Shown here: in pieces, positions 46,400-55,231 of the stretch
How the letters are laid out: each line of letters starts with the position of its first letter
How positions within the stretch are numbered: the first letter of the stretch is position 1
Notes under the pieces: model-generated
The model's database searches: none
The model's input: the letters and a program-made list of their open reading frames with translations, nothing else
What the model was told of the DNA's origin: nothing
DNA from: Betaproteobacteria bacterium
GTDB lineage: Bacteria > Pseudomonadota > Gammaproteobacteria > Burkholderiales > Ga0077523
DNA: 64,000 nt
Assembly (NCBI GenBank): GCA_016713305.1
Contig: JADJPK010000020.1
Span: 16,921-80,920, forward strand
Reading direction: 5' to 3'
Translations under genes and position numbers: made by a program

Positions 46400-47223
46400 A
46401 TCCCTGCAGCACCCTGTTGTTCGACGCGAGGGGCGGTGTCGCCCACATCACGCTCAACCGGCCGGAGCGGCTCAATGCGCTCGATCGCGCCTGCCTGCTG
46501 GAACTCAACGACGTGATGGATCACGTCGACTCGGACGATTCGATCCGTGCCGTCGTGCTCAGTGGAGCCGGGCGCGCGTTTTCCTCCGGCTTCGATCTCA
46601 AGGCGCAGATGGACGCCCGCCCCGAGGGAGCGGAGGTGTGGCGCGAAATCCTCGATCTGGACTTCCACACCACCATGCGGTTCTGGAACTGCCCCAAACC
46701 GACGGTGGCGGCCGTGCACGGCGCCTGCATGGCCGGTGCGTTCGAAATGGCGCTGTCGTGCGACATCACCGTGGCGTCCGAGGATGCGCAGTTCGGCGAG
46801 CCCGAACTCAAGTTCGGGGCAGGCATCGTGACCATGCTGCTGCCCTGGATGACCGGTCCGAAGCAGGCAAAGGACATCATCCTCACGGGCGAAGACCGCA
46901 TCGGCGCACAGGACGCGCTGCGGATGGGCATCGTGAGCCGGGTCGTTCCGCCGGGGCAGCACGTTCAGACGGCCTTGCGGATCGCGCGCGGGATTGCGCT
47001 CGTGGATCCGGTCGTGGTGCGCGAGACCAAGAAGGCGCTCAACCGCACGTACGAGATCCAGGGCATGCGCTCAGCCCTGCAGGCTGCCCTGGACACGGAC
47101 CACGGCATCGAGTCGCACGGTTCGCCGGACAAGCGTGCGTTCATGGACGTGGCACGGGAGAAAGGCATGCGGGCGGCGATCGCGTGGCGCGACGCGCGCT
47201 TCGATGCGGCACGCAAGCCATGA
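46396..47223 (+). CDS. Enoyl-CoA hydratase/isomerase family protein
   Basis: 275 residues. Crotonase signatures: ITLNRPERLNALD, VVLSGAGRAFSSGFDLKAQ and AAVHGACMAGAFEMALSCDITVASEDAQFGEPELKFG in sequence. It starts inside the end of the ligase gene and its stop overlaps the transporter start (ATGA). It probably hydrates or cleaves the CoA ester made by the ligase. Confidence 0.88.
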   Translation: MNPCSTLLFDARGGVAHITLNRPERLNALDRACLLELNDVMDHVDSDDSIRAVVLSGAGRAFSSGFDLKAQMDARPEGAEVWREILDLDFHTTMRFWNCPKPTVAAVHGACMAGAFEMALSCDITVASEDAQFGEPELKFGAGIVTMLLPWMTGPKQAKDIILTGEDRIGAQDALRMGIVSRVVPPGQHVQTALRIARGIALVDPVVVRETKKALNRTYEIQGMRSALQAALDTDHGIESHGSPDKRAFMDVAREKGMRAAIAWRDARFDAARKP

Positions 47224-48386
47224 GCCGTCCCGTCGCGACGATCGTCATTGCGCAATTGTTCGGGACTTCGCTGTGGTTCAGCGCGAACAGCGCCGCCGAT
47301 GACCTGCGCCGTCTCTGGTCGTTGCAGCCAGCGGACATCGGCCTGCTGACGAACGCGGTGCAGGCGGGCTTCATCACCGGCACGCTCGCCTTCGCCTTCA
47401 GCGGTCTGGCGGACCGGTTCTCCGCGAGCAGGATCTTTGTCGTCTGCAGCCTGTCGGGCGCGTTGTTCAATGCACTGTTCGCGCTCTGGAGCGGCAGCCT
47501 GGAGAGTGCGCTGTGGCTGCGATTCGCCGTGGGGCTCTCGCTCGCGGGCATCTACCCCCTGGGCATGAAGCTCATCGTGAGCTGGAATCCGCACGGCGCC
47601 GGGCGCAGCCTCGGGCTGCTGGTGGGCATGTTGACGCTCGGCACGTCGCTGCCTCACGGCATCCGATCGGCCGGTGCCGCATGGCCGTGGCAGGCCGTGA
47701 TCCTCGCCTCGTCGGTGCTCGCGATCCTGGGTGCGCTGATGGTGGGGGTGACCGGGGACGGCCCCCATTTCAAGGCCAGGCGCAGCGTGGGTACCCGGCC
47801 CTGGAGCCATCTCGTCAAGGCGTTCCGCACCCCGGATTTCCGCGCTTCGGCCTTCGGGTACTTCGGTCACATGTGGGAGCTGTACGCCTTCTGGACGCTG
47901 GTGCCGTTGCTGGTGGCGAGCGCGTCCGCAAGCGGAACGCCGCCGGCGCACGTGTCCGCCTGGTCCTTCGCGATCATCGGCATCGGCGCGCTCGGCTGCG
48001 TGGGAGGCGGGCTGTGGAGTCAGAAGCTGGGGAGTGCCCGAGTGGCCGCAGCGGCGCTGCTCGTGTCGGGCGTGTTGTGCGCCCTGTATCCGCTGCTTTC
48101 CGCGTTTCCGCCCTGGATCGCCCTCGCAGCGCTGCTGGTCTGGGGAACGGCCGTCGTGGCGGATTCGCCCCAGTTCTCCGCCCTGTCGGCCCGCGCCTGT
48201 CCGCCCGAGGCTGTCGGGAGCGCGCTGGCCATCCAGAACAGCCTGGGCTTCCTGCTGACCACCGTCTCCATCTTCGTGGCCACTTCCGTTTATCCCATTG
48301 CCGGTGCGCGCGTGGCGTGGACACTCTTGCCCGGTCCCGTGCTGGGTCTGCTGGCCCTGCGACCGCTGTTGCGCCGGTCCGGATGA
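47220..48386 (+). CDS. Major facilitator superfamily transporter
   Basis: 388 residues with about 12 predicted membrane helices. The MFS loop between helices 2 and 3 reads GLADRFSASRIF. It begins in the overlap with the hydratase stop. It likely takes up or exports the organic acid processed by the ligase and hydratase (inference from the operon). No closer subfamily was recognised. Confidence 0.85.
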   Translation: MSRPVATIVIAQLFGTSLWFSANSAADDLRRLWSLQPADIGLLTNAVQAGFITGTLAFAFSGLADRFSASRIFVVCSLSGALFNALFALWSGSLESALWLRFAVGLSLAGIYPLGMKLIVSWNPHGAGRSLGLLVGMLTLGTSLPHGIRSAGAAWPWQAVILASSVLAILGALMVGVTGDGPHFKARRSVGTRPWSHLVKAFRTPDFRASAFGYFGHMWELYAFWTLVPLLVASASASGTPPAHVSAWSFAIIGIGALGCVGGGLWSQKLGSARVAAAALLVSGVLCALYPLLSAFPPWIALAALLVWGTAVVADSPQFSALSARACPPEAVGSALAIQNSLGFLLTTVSIFVATSVYPIAGARVAWTLLPGPVLGLLALRPLLRRSG

Positions 48387-48551
48387 GACGAGGAAACGCT
48401 TCCTTGAGTGTGCATCGCCGGAACTCATGCCGGATCGCGATATCGAATTCGCGAAACGTTGTTTGGTGACGTCGGACCGCACCGGCAGAATCGGTGGTTC
48501 CGGACACGCCGGCCGTGGAGACGAAGCGGCCACATCTGAGGAAACCCGACA

Positions 48552-48902
48552 ATGCTCCGAGTGACGAGAGTCGACGGACCGATGCTCCGTCTGGTGCTGC
48601 TGACCCTGATCCTGCTGTTGTCGTTCGCTGCTGCTGCGGCGAATCAGGACACTGCGCCGTCCCCCATCGCCCGCGATCTTGCAGCGAGTTGTGCGGCCTG
48701 CCATGGAACGAACGGAAACGGGACCGGCGGGTTCCCCGTTCTGGCGGGTGGCGATCGCGCCGAACTGGCAGAAAAGCTGCTGGCCTTCCGCAATGGCGCG
48801 AAGTCCGCGACGGTCATGCATCAGCACGCCAAGGGCTACACGCCCGAGGAGATCGAACTGCTGGCCGATTACTTCTCGCAACAACGCCGCGTGCAGGAAT
48901 GA
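48552..48902 (+). CDS. fccA: Flavocytochrome c sulfide dehydrogenase, small cytochrome subunit
   Basis: 116 residues with a signal peptide and one haem site, CAACHG, near residue 49. The late MHQHAKGYTPEEIELLADYF carries a Met ligand typical of this cytochrome family. ATG 48552 has GAGG upstream; ATG 48582 would give a shorter signal peptide. It overlaps fccB, and the pair forms the periplasmic flavocytochrome c that oxidises sulfide and passes electrons to c-type cytochromes. Confidence 0.82.
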   Translation: MLRVTRVDGPMLRLVLLTLILLLSFAAAAANQDTAPSPIARDLAASCAACHGTNGNGTGGFPVLAGGDRAELAEKLLAFRNGAKSATVMHQHAKGYTPEEIELLADYFSQQRRVQE

Positions 48903-50167
48903 CCATGGACCGTCGGACCTTCGTGACAGGGCTCGCGGCCGGTGTCGCCGGCGCAGCGGTGTGGCCTCAGGCTCGTGCGGCTGGAGCGGCCCGTCCTCAT
49001 GTCGTGGTCGTGGGTGGCGGTTTCGGTGGTGCCACCGTGTGCCGCTATCTGCGTCTGTGGGACGCGGGAATCGACGTGACGATGGTGGAGCGCAGTCCCT
49101 CGTTCATTTCCTGTCCCATGAGCAATCTGGTCCTGAGCGGCGACCGCGATCTGGCCGACAACACCTTCGGGTACGAAGGCCTCGAGCGGCTGGGGGTGAG
49201 ACGCGTACAGGCGGAAGTCGGCGGCGTCGATCCGGCGAAGAGGCGGATCGTGCTGGCGGACGGAACACAGCTCTCCTACGACCGGCTCGTGCTGTCCCCG
49301 GGAATCGATTTCCTGTGGGACACGGTGGCGGGCATGAACGAAGCCATCGCCGCGGAGCGCGTGCCGCACGCCTGGAAGGCCGGCCCGCAGACGCTCCTGC
49401 TGCGCCGGCAGCTCGAATCGATGGTGGAGGGTGGCACCTGTCTTCTGTCCATTCCGCGCTCGCCCTACCGTTGCCCCCCGGGCCCGTACGAACGCGTGAG
49501 CCTGATCGCCTCCTATCTGAAGCGGGTGAAGCCGCGGTCGAAGATCCTCGTGCTCGATGCGAATGCCGAGATCGTGTCGAAGAAGGGGCTGTTCCTCAAG
49601 GCATGGTCGGAGCTGTATCCCGGGATGGTGGAGTACGTGCCCAACAGCACGGTGGTGGAAGTCGATGCCGACTCGAAGACCGTGCGCACCGACTTCGACG
49701 ACTTCAAGGCCGAGGTGCTGAACGTCATCGTGCCCCACGCCGCCGGACGCATTGCACACGAGGCGGGCGTCGTGAATGTCGACCGCCGCTGGGTGGGCGT
49801 GGACTTCCGCACGTACGAATCCACGGCGGTTCCGGGCATTCACGTCATCGGCGACGCCACGTCGGCCGCGCCCGCGCCCAAGTCGGCCCATACGGCCAAC
49901 AATCAGGCCAAGATCTGCGCGTCCGCCCTCATCGCCGCCCTGCGCGGCCAGGCGCCGAACCCGGCACCGGTATCCGCGAACACCTGCTACAGCTTCGCTT
50001 CGCCGACGGAAGCCATGCACGTCGCGGCGGTCTACCGGTACGACCCCGCAAAGGGGATGCTGGTGACCGCCGAGGGAACCTCGGGAGTCTCGGGCAAGCG
50101 CAGCGAAGAGGAGGCCCGCTTCGCCAGAGCGTGGGCCGAGAACATCTGGCGCGACGCGCTGCAGTGA
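48899..50167 (+). CDS. fccB: Flavocytochrome c sulfide dehydrogenase, flavoprotein subunit
   Basis: 422 residues beginning with a Tat signal (DRRTFVTGLAAGVAGAAVWP). FAD binding is seen in HVVVVGGGFGGATVCRYL. Three cysteines match known FccB: C72 in SCPMSNLV for covalent FAD, and C192 (YRCPPGPYER) with C363 (NTCYSF) for the redox disulfide. It oxidises sulfide in the periplasm. Its start overlaps the fccA stop (ATGA). A sulfide:quinone reductase is less likely because of the Tat signal and the cytochrome partner. Confidence 0.88.
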   Translation: MTMDRRTFVTGLAAGVAGAAVWPQARAAGAARPHVVVVGGGFGGATVCRYLRLWDAGIDVTMVERSPSFISCPMSNLVLSGDRDLADNTFGYEGLERLGVRRVQAEVGGVDPAKRRIVLADGTQLSYDRLVLSPGIDFLWDTVAGMNEAIAAERVPHAWKAGPQTLLLRRQLESMVEGGTCLLSIPRSPYRCPPGPYERVSLIASYLKRVKPRSKILVLDANAEIVSKKGLFLKAWSELYPGMVEYVPNSTVVEVDADSKTVRTDFDDFKAEVLNVIVPHAAGRIAHEAGVVNVDRRWVGVDFRTYESTAVPGIHVIGDATSAAPAPKSAHTANNQAKICASALIAALRGQAPNPAPVSANTCYSFASPTEAMHVAAVYRYDPAKGMLVTAEGTSGVSGKRSEEEARFARAWAENIWRDALQ

Positions 50168-50252
50168 TTTTCGACGGCCGGCAGCCGCGCGAAGCGTGAC
50201 GCCGGCGGAGCCAGGCCAATCCAGGGGCACCACTTCCTGACAGGAGCACACG

Positions 50253-50912
50253 ATGACACTTCGCATCAACGACATTGCACCGAATTTCAAGGCCGAGACA
50301 ACCCAGGGGCCCATCGACTTCCATCAGTGGATCGGCGACGGCTGGGCGGTGCTGTTCTCGCACCCGAAGGATTTCACGCCCGTATTCACGACCGAACTGG
50401 GTTACATGGCAGGCCTTGCCGATCAGTTCGCGAAGCGGAACACGAAGATCATCGGTCTCAGTGTCGATCCGGTGAGCAGCCATCTCAAGTGGGAGGAAGA
50501 CATCGCCGAGACCCAGGGACACCGGGTCACCTACCCGATGATCGGCGATCCCACGCTCGAGATCGCCAAGCTCTACGACATGCTGCCCGCGGACGCCGGC
50601 ACGACCTCCGAGGGCAGGACGGCGGCGAACAACGCCACGGTCCGCGCCGTGTTCGTGATAGGACCGGACAAGCGCGTGAAGCTGATGCTCGTATACCCCA
50701 TGAGCACCGGACGCAACTTCGACGAGATCCTGCGTGCGCTGGATTCCATCCAGCTCACGGCGCAGCACCAGGTCGCCACCCCCGTGAACTGGAAGCCCGG
50801 CGAGGACGTGATCATTCCGCCGTCCGTGAGCGACGACGACGCCCGTGGACGCTACCCGGGCGGCTGGAAGACCGTGAAGCCCTATCTTCGGATCGTCCCC
50901 CACCCGAAGTGA
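50253..50912 (+). CDS. 1-Cys peroxiredoxin-like protein lacking the catalytic cysteine
   Basis: 219 residues, the usual length of Prx6-type peroxiredoxins, with SHPKDFTPV, STGRNFDEILRALDSIQL and TPVNWKPGEDVII. The peroxidatic site, normally PxDFTPVCTTE, reads PKDFTPVFTTE: residue 45 is Phe (codon TTC at 50385-50387, one base from TGC). The protein contains no cysteine at all, so thiol peroxidase activity would be lost unless the base is a sequencing error. A GGAG ribosome site precedes it. It lies 85 bases after fccB in the same direction. Confidence 0.9.
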   Translation: MTLRINDIAPNFKAETTQGPIDFHQWIGDGWAVLFSHPKDFTPVFTTELGYMAGLADQFAKRNTKIIGLSVDPVSSHLKWEEDIAETQGHRVTYPMIGDPTLEIAKLYDMLPADAGTTSEGRTAANNATVRAVFVIGPDKRVKLMLVYPMSTGRNFDEILRALDSIQLTAQHQVATPVNWKPGEDVIIPPSVSDDDARGRYPGGWKTVKPYLRIVPHPK

Positions 50913-50965
50913 GGGCGGAGCCCGGGACCGCTCGCGGCCGCGGGCATCCTGCGACGAACGTCGAC

Positions 50966-50991
50966 GTCCGGCGGGGTTTCCTCCGCCGGAC
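50966..50991. terminator. Hairpin between the convergent peroxiredoxin and PQQ dehydrogenase genes
   Basis: GTCCGGCGG / CCGCCGGAC, 9-base perfect arms with an 8-base loop, midway between two convergent stops. Likely a shared intrinsic terminator. Confidence 0.6.
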
Positions 50992-51002
50992 GGCAGGCTC
51001 CT

Positions 51003-52802
51003 TCAGCGCCTGGGCAACGCAAAGGTGAACACCGCATCCCCCTGGCGGAAACCGAAAAGCGAATTGCCGCCGGCGGCCACCGTCACGTACTGCACTCCGT
51101 CCAGTTCGTACGTCACCGGCGGCGCGTTGACCCCGGCGCCGCAGTTGAAGTGCCACAGCCGTGTGCCGTCGCGCGAATCGAAGGCGCTGAACTGGCCGCT
51201 GCCTTCGCCGACGAAGAGCACGTCGCCCGCGGTGGCGAGCACACCGCCGATCAGCGGCTGTTCGGTTTTCACTTGCCAGCGGATCCTTCCTTGCGCACGG
51301 GTGTCGAGCGCGGAGAGCGTGCCCCAGGTCGGCCCCTGGATCACTTCCAGCGAGGTGTAACGCACGGCCGGCCGGTTCTCGGCTGCCGGAATCTCCTTCA
51401 CGGTATAGCGCGTCGGCATGTGAATGCCAGCCACGTAGGCAAGGCCGCTGCGCGGATCGAAGGACACCGGCGACCAGTTGGCGCCGCCGGCGGCGCCGGG
51501 TGCGATGTCCACGCCTTCGGGCGTCGGACGGCGGAACTGGTTGTGCTGCGGCACGAACGCTTCCGACTTGTACAGGAACTTGCCGGATCTGCGATCGAGC
51601 ACGTACATCCAGCCCGTCTTGCTCGCTTCACCCACGGCCGGCACGCGCTGCCCGTCGATCACCGCATCGAACAGCACCGGCGGGCTCGCGACATCCAGGC
51701 CCCACATGTCGTGCGGAACCTGCTGGTAGTACCAGCGGAGCTTGCCCGTCTCGATATCCAGCGCCACGAGCGACACCGTGTACAAGTTGTCTCCCGGCCG
51801 GGTGAGATCGTCCATCTGCGGCGACGGGTTGCCGATGCCGACGTAGACGAGGCCCAGATCCGGATCCACGGCCGGTGTCGTCCAGGCTGAACCGCCGCCG
51901 CGCTTCCAGGCGTCCGCATACTTGGGCAAGGTCGCCTTCTCCCGCGCGATGTCGCGATCGAGCGCGGCTCCGTCGGCCGTCACCGTCGTGAAGCTGCCCT
52001 CCCAACCCTCGGACGGGGTGGAATCGAACTGCCATACCCGGCTGCCCGTGGCGGCGTCGAATGCGGCATAGAAGCCGGCGCGCTGGCTCTGACCGGCGAT
52101 GCCCACGACCGCTCCCAGCGGCGCTCCGGGCGTTTCCGCATCGAGGTGCAGGCCATAGCCCACCCCGGTGATGCCGATGATGACCTTGCCCTTGTAGACA
52201 ATTGGCGCCATGTTGGCGCCGACACCGGTCGTGCCGGTCACGTTCTTCTTGCGCAAGGGATCGTCGGCGGCGAGTTGCTGCGTCGATTCGGCTTTCGCGC
52301 CGACGTCTTCCACGAGAGGCTGGTCCCACACCATGCGCCCGGTGACCCGGTCCAGCGCGATCAGCCGCGCATCGACCGTGCCCATGAACACCTTGCCGTA
52401 GGCGACCGCCACGCCCCGGCTCGCGGGGCCGCAGCACATCTTCTCCGTCCGGCGCTTGTGTTCGTAGCGCCACAGCTGCGACCCGGTGCGCGCGTCGAGC
52501 GCGACGACGTGGTTGAAGGGCAGCGAGATGTACATGATGCCGTCCACCACGATGGGCGTGGCCTGGAAGGTGTTGGCCACGCCGCTCTGGTAGACCCATG
52601 CCGGAGCCAGATGGCCGACCGTGCCCGCGTTGATCTGCGTGAGATCGGAGAAGCGCTGGTTGGAATAGTCCCGGCCGTACAGCAGCCAGTTGCCCCGGTC
52701 GTGCGCTGCGCCCAGCAGGCTTGTGTCGTCGTCGCCTGCCATGGCGACCAGCGGCACGGCGCACAGCACGCATGCAGCGACCGTTCTGTCGATGCCTCTC
52801 AT
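51003..52802 (-). CDS. PQQ-dependent dehydrogenase (quinoprotein, periplasmic)
   Basis: 599 residues from ATG 52802, which has GGGAGG upstream; it opens a signal peptide ending near AMAG. The eight-bladed propeller has the adjacent Cys pair of PQQ dehydrogenases (MCCGPASRG, about 123-124). It keeps GIGNPSP and RPGDNLYTVSLVALDIETGKLRWYYQ. The catalytic loop reads PHDMWGLDVASPP: the Asp common after Trp in methanol dehydrogenases is Gly here, though a second Asp remains two residues on. No cytochrome c domain is fused. The substrate, probably an alcohol or sugar, is not known. Confidence 0.85.
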   Translation of the reverse strand: MRGIDRTVAACVLCAVPLVAMAGDDDTSLLGAAHDRGNWLLYGRDYSNQRFSDLTQINAGTVGHLAPAWVYQSGVANTFQATPIVVDGIMYISLPFNHVVALDARTGSQLWRYEHKRRTEKMCCGPASRGVAVAYGKVFMGTVDARLIALDRVTGRMVWDQPLVEDVGAKAESTQQLAADDPLRKKNVTGTTGVGANMAPIVYKGKVIIGITGVGYGLHLDAETPGAPLGAVVGIAGQSQRAGFYAAFDAATGSRVWQFDSTPSEGWEGSFTTVTADGAALDRDIAREKATLPKYADAWKRGGGSAWTTPAVDPDLGLVYVGIGNPSPQMDDLTRPGDNLYTVSLVALDIETGKLRWYYQQVPHDMWGLDVASPPVLFDAVIDGQRVPAVGEASKTGWMYVLDRRSGKFLYKSEAFVPQHNQFRRPTPEGVDIAPGAAGGANWSPVSFDPRSGLAYVAGIHMPTRYTVKEIPAAENRPAVRYTSLEVIQGPTWGTLSALDTRAQGRIRWQVKTEQPLIGGVLATAGDVLFVGEGSGQFSAFDSRDGTRLWHFNCGAGVNAPPVTYELDGVQYVTVAAGGNSLFGFRQGDAVFTFALPRR

Positions 52803-53290
52803 TCGTTGCCTCCCTTGCCTCATGCAATCGATCGAGCATAACGCCATTCGCCGGGCGCGGGCTTGTACGAATCGGCCGGGGAGGCGAAGGCCCGGAGTGA
52901 GTGTGGTGTCGCCGATCGCGAACGATTTCTAAAGTTTCCGCTGCTCGATGTCGTAGATCGCAGCGTCAGTCCGACGCCGCCGCTCCGGCGCGTCAAGCCG
53001 ACCTCCGCTGGCGCCCCACCCGCGTCCGCGGCAGATCTCCCGGTTTCACCCTGGGCCGACCCCCCGCTTCGCACGCGTCGGCACCTCACGCTGGCCCATC
53101 CCCTGCCATTCCAGAGTCCGAACGCGACATGTGCGTCATGCCTTCGCGCGCCCTCGGACGGCATTTGCCCGATCGTCGACCGTGCTCCGGCGCGGAGGAG
53201 GAATGGAGTGTCGCAGCGGATGTTCCCACTGTGCAGCGCCCGGAATTCTGCGCCTGACCTGCAGGCTTTCCGCAGCGGGAGGAGGATCGC
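52803..53290. other. Divergent intergenic region, PQQ dehydrogenase / chemotaxis operon
   Basis: 488 bases without a convincing gene. A TAAAGTTT (52930-52937) on the + strand equals the -35 of flagellar sigma-28 promoters, but the expected GCCGATAA is not found at the right distance. The chemotaxis promoter is therefore not firmly placed. Open frames here have no family features. Confidence 0.35.
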
Positions 53291-54469
53291 ATGAACACCG
53301 CGCGCCCGATCGATCGCAAGGTCCCTCTGCTGTTCGGCGCCTGCTGGGCGGCTGCCGTTCCGATCTGCGCGGCGGCTCTCTGGATGCCGGCCGGGATTCT
53401 TCGCGTGTCCGCGCTCCTGGCAGCTGCGGCTGCATGGGCAGTGGCAGGCTGGGCGGTTCTCCGCTTCGTGCGCCGGGTGAGTGCGGAGCCGGATGCGACG
53501 GCCGAGGACGAGGCTCGAGCCTTGCCAGAAGAACCGTTGCGCGAGTCGAGTTCCGCGGCCGGCGAACTCACCGAGCTTTGCACGGAGGTGTTTCCCATCT
53601 GGGAGCGGCACGTGGAGACGGCGCGCGGGCAGACGCGCGAAGCAATCGAACAACTCACGGCAAGCTTCGCCCAGATGATCGGCCGACTGGAGGCTTCCGT
53701 ACAGGCCTCGGAACAGGCCGCCGGCGCCAGCGGATCGGCGGGGGTCGTTCCGCTGCTGACTGCTTGCCGGGATGAACTCACCGGCATCGTGCGCGCGCTG
53801 CACGAGGTCGTCGGTGCCAAGAACAACATGCTGTCGAACGTGAGCGGACTCGCGTCCGTCGTGGGCGATCTCACCCGGATGCTCTCCGACGTGTCGCGCA
53901 TCGCGGATCAGACCAACCTTCTGGCATTGAACGCCGCCATCGAGGCGGCGCGCGCCGGAGAGACGGGCCGGGGTTTCGCCGTGGTGGCGGACGAGGTTCG
54001 CAAGCTCGCCACCGGCTCGGCGACCACGGCCAGACAGATCCGGGCGAAGGTGGACCTGGTCGGACAGGCTGTGGCCGACACCGTCGACTATGCCGCCCGG
54101 TGTGCGGAGCGCGACGTGCTCGCAGTGCAGGACGCGGAAAGCACGATCGCGAGCGTCGTGGACAAGTTCACTCACGCCGCCGATGGGCTGGGCGAATCCT
54201 CCCGCGTGCTCAAGACGGAAAGCCAGGGCATTCGCGACGAGGTCGCGCAACTGCTCGTTTCCCTGCAGTTCCAGGACCGGACCAGCCAGATCCTCGCCCA
54301 GGTCACGGGCGACATGAACCGTCTGCGCGAGCAACTCATGAGGCAGGAAACCGTCCATGCGCGGCAATGGCTCGCCCAGATGGAGCGGGGGTATGCGACG
54401 CACGAGCAACGCGCAAATCACGGCGCACCTGCGCAGGCCGCGAAATCCGGCGGCATCACATTCTTCTGA
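53291..54469 (+). CDS. Methyl-accepting chemotaxis-like protein without large sensor domain
   Basis: 392 residues. Two hydrophobic helices near the N-terminus (about 12-32 and 37-57) are joined by a very short loop, so there is no periplasmic ligand domain. The conserved receptor tip is present (IADQTNLLALNAAIEAARAGETGRGFAVVADEVRKLA). It should feed the CheA/CheW encoded downstream. It may sense an internal or membrane signal. It starts a chemotaxis operon. Confidence 0.88.
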   Translation: MNTARPIDRKVPLLFGACWAAAVPICAAALWMPAGILRVSALLAAAAAWAVAGWAVLRFVRRVSAEPDATAEDEARALPEEPLRESSSAAGELTELCTEVFPIWERHVETARGQTREAIEQLTASFAQMIGRLEASVQASEQAAGASGSAGVVPLLTACRDELTGIVRALHEVVGAKNNMLSNVSGLASVVGDLTRMLSDVSRIADQTNLLALNAAIEAARAGETGRGFAVVADEVRKLATGSATTARQIRAKVDLVGQAVADTVDYAARCAERDVLAVQDAESTIASVVDKFTHAADGLGESSRVLKTESQGIRDEVAQLLVSLQFQDRTSQILAQVTGDMNRLREQLMRQETVHARQWLAQMERGYATHEQRANHGAPAQAAKSGGITFF

Positions 54470-54479
54470 GGAGGCGGAC

Positions 54480-54848
54480 ATGGCCAAGACGATCATGGTG
54501 GTGGACGACTCGGCGAGCCTGCGCACGGTCGTGGGAATCGCCCTCAAGGGGGCGGGCTACGACGTGCTGGAGGGCAGTGACGGCCGCGATGCGCTGGCCA
54601 AGCTCACCGGGCAGAAAGTCCATCTCATCATCACCGATCTCAACATGCCCAACATGGACGGCATCGGCCTGGTGAAGGCGGTGAAGGCGCATCCGAACTA
54701 CAAGTTCACGCCGATCATCATGCTGACCACCGAAGGTCAGGAATCGAAGAAGCAGGAGGGGCAGGCCGCCGGCGTGAAAGCCTGGGTGCTCAAGCCCTTC
54801 CAGCCGCAGCAGATGCTCGACGCCGTCGCCAAGCTGGCGTTGCCCTGA
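54480..54848 (+). CDS. cheY: CheY-like response regulator
   Basis: 122 residues, a single receiver domain. MVVDDSASLR holds the acidic pair, the acceptor Asp is at 53 (LIITDLNMPNMDG) and VLKPFQ carries the conserved Lys. It has a GAGGAGG ribosome site. It is the likely phosphorylation target of the CheA encoded two genes on. Confidence 0.92.
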   Translation: MAKTIMVVDDSASLRTVVGIALKGAGYDVLEGSDGRDALAKLTGQKVHLIITDLNMPNMDGIGLVKAVKAHPNYKFTPIIMLTTEGQESKKQEGQAAGVKAWVLKPFQPQQMLDAVAKLALP

Positions 54849-54873
54849 ACCGCCATACGACCGAGGAACGGCC

Positions 54874-55203
54874 ATGTTCACACTGGAAGACCGATCGACT
54901 GCCGATGCCTGCGTTCTCGCCCTGGCGGGCGAGATGACCATCTACGAGTCGGGACAGCTATGGCCCGCCGTGAAGCCGTTCGCGGGGTCGCAGGGCGACC
55001 TGCGGGTGGATCTCACGGCCGTGGGCGAGATCGACAGTGCCGGAATTCAAGTGCTGCTGATGATCCGCGGCGAGCAGCAGCGGGGAGGCGGGACGTTCCT
55101 CGTCACGGGCTGGAGTGAACCGGTGCGGGAGGTCGTCGACGCGATGAACCTCGGCGCAACGCTCGGGAGCGCCGGCACCGCCGACGCCACACCGCTGCTG
55201 TGA
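54874..55203 (+). CDS. STAS-domain (anti-sigma factor antagonist-like) protein
   Basis: 109 residues. The STAS core reads ALAGEMTIYESGQLWPAVKPF, then LRVDLTAVGEIDSAGIQVLLMI with a phosphorylatable Ser in DSAG. Such proteins join partner-switch regulation or chemoreceptor clusters. Its place between cheY and cheA is typical of certain proteobacterial chemotaxis operons; the exact partner is not known. Confidence 0.85.
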   Translation: MFTLEDRSTADACVLALAGEMTIYESGQLWPAVKPFAGSQGDLRVDLTAVGEIDSAGIQVLLMIRGEQQRGGGTFLVTGWSEPVREVVDAMNLGATLGSAGTADATPLL

Positions 55204-55231
55204 ACGGCCGGACCCATCGGAGAGGCGGGCG

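Noticed and set aside
52930..52937. Sigma-28 promoter (TAAAGTTT) for the chemotaxis operon
   Set aside because: The -10 part does not match at any allowed spacing and the site lies over 350 bases from the gene.
52863..53294. A 143-codon open frame before the chemoreceptor
   Set aside because: Pro/Arg/Ala-rich with no ribosome site and no recognisable pattern; treated as intergenic.
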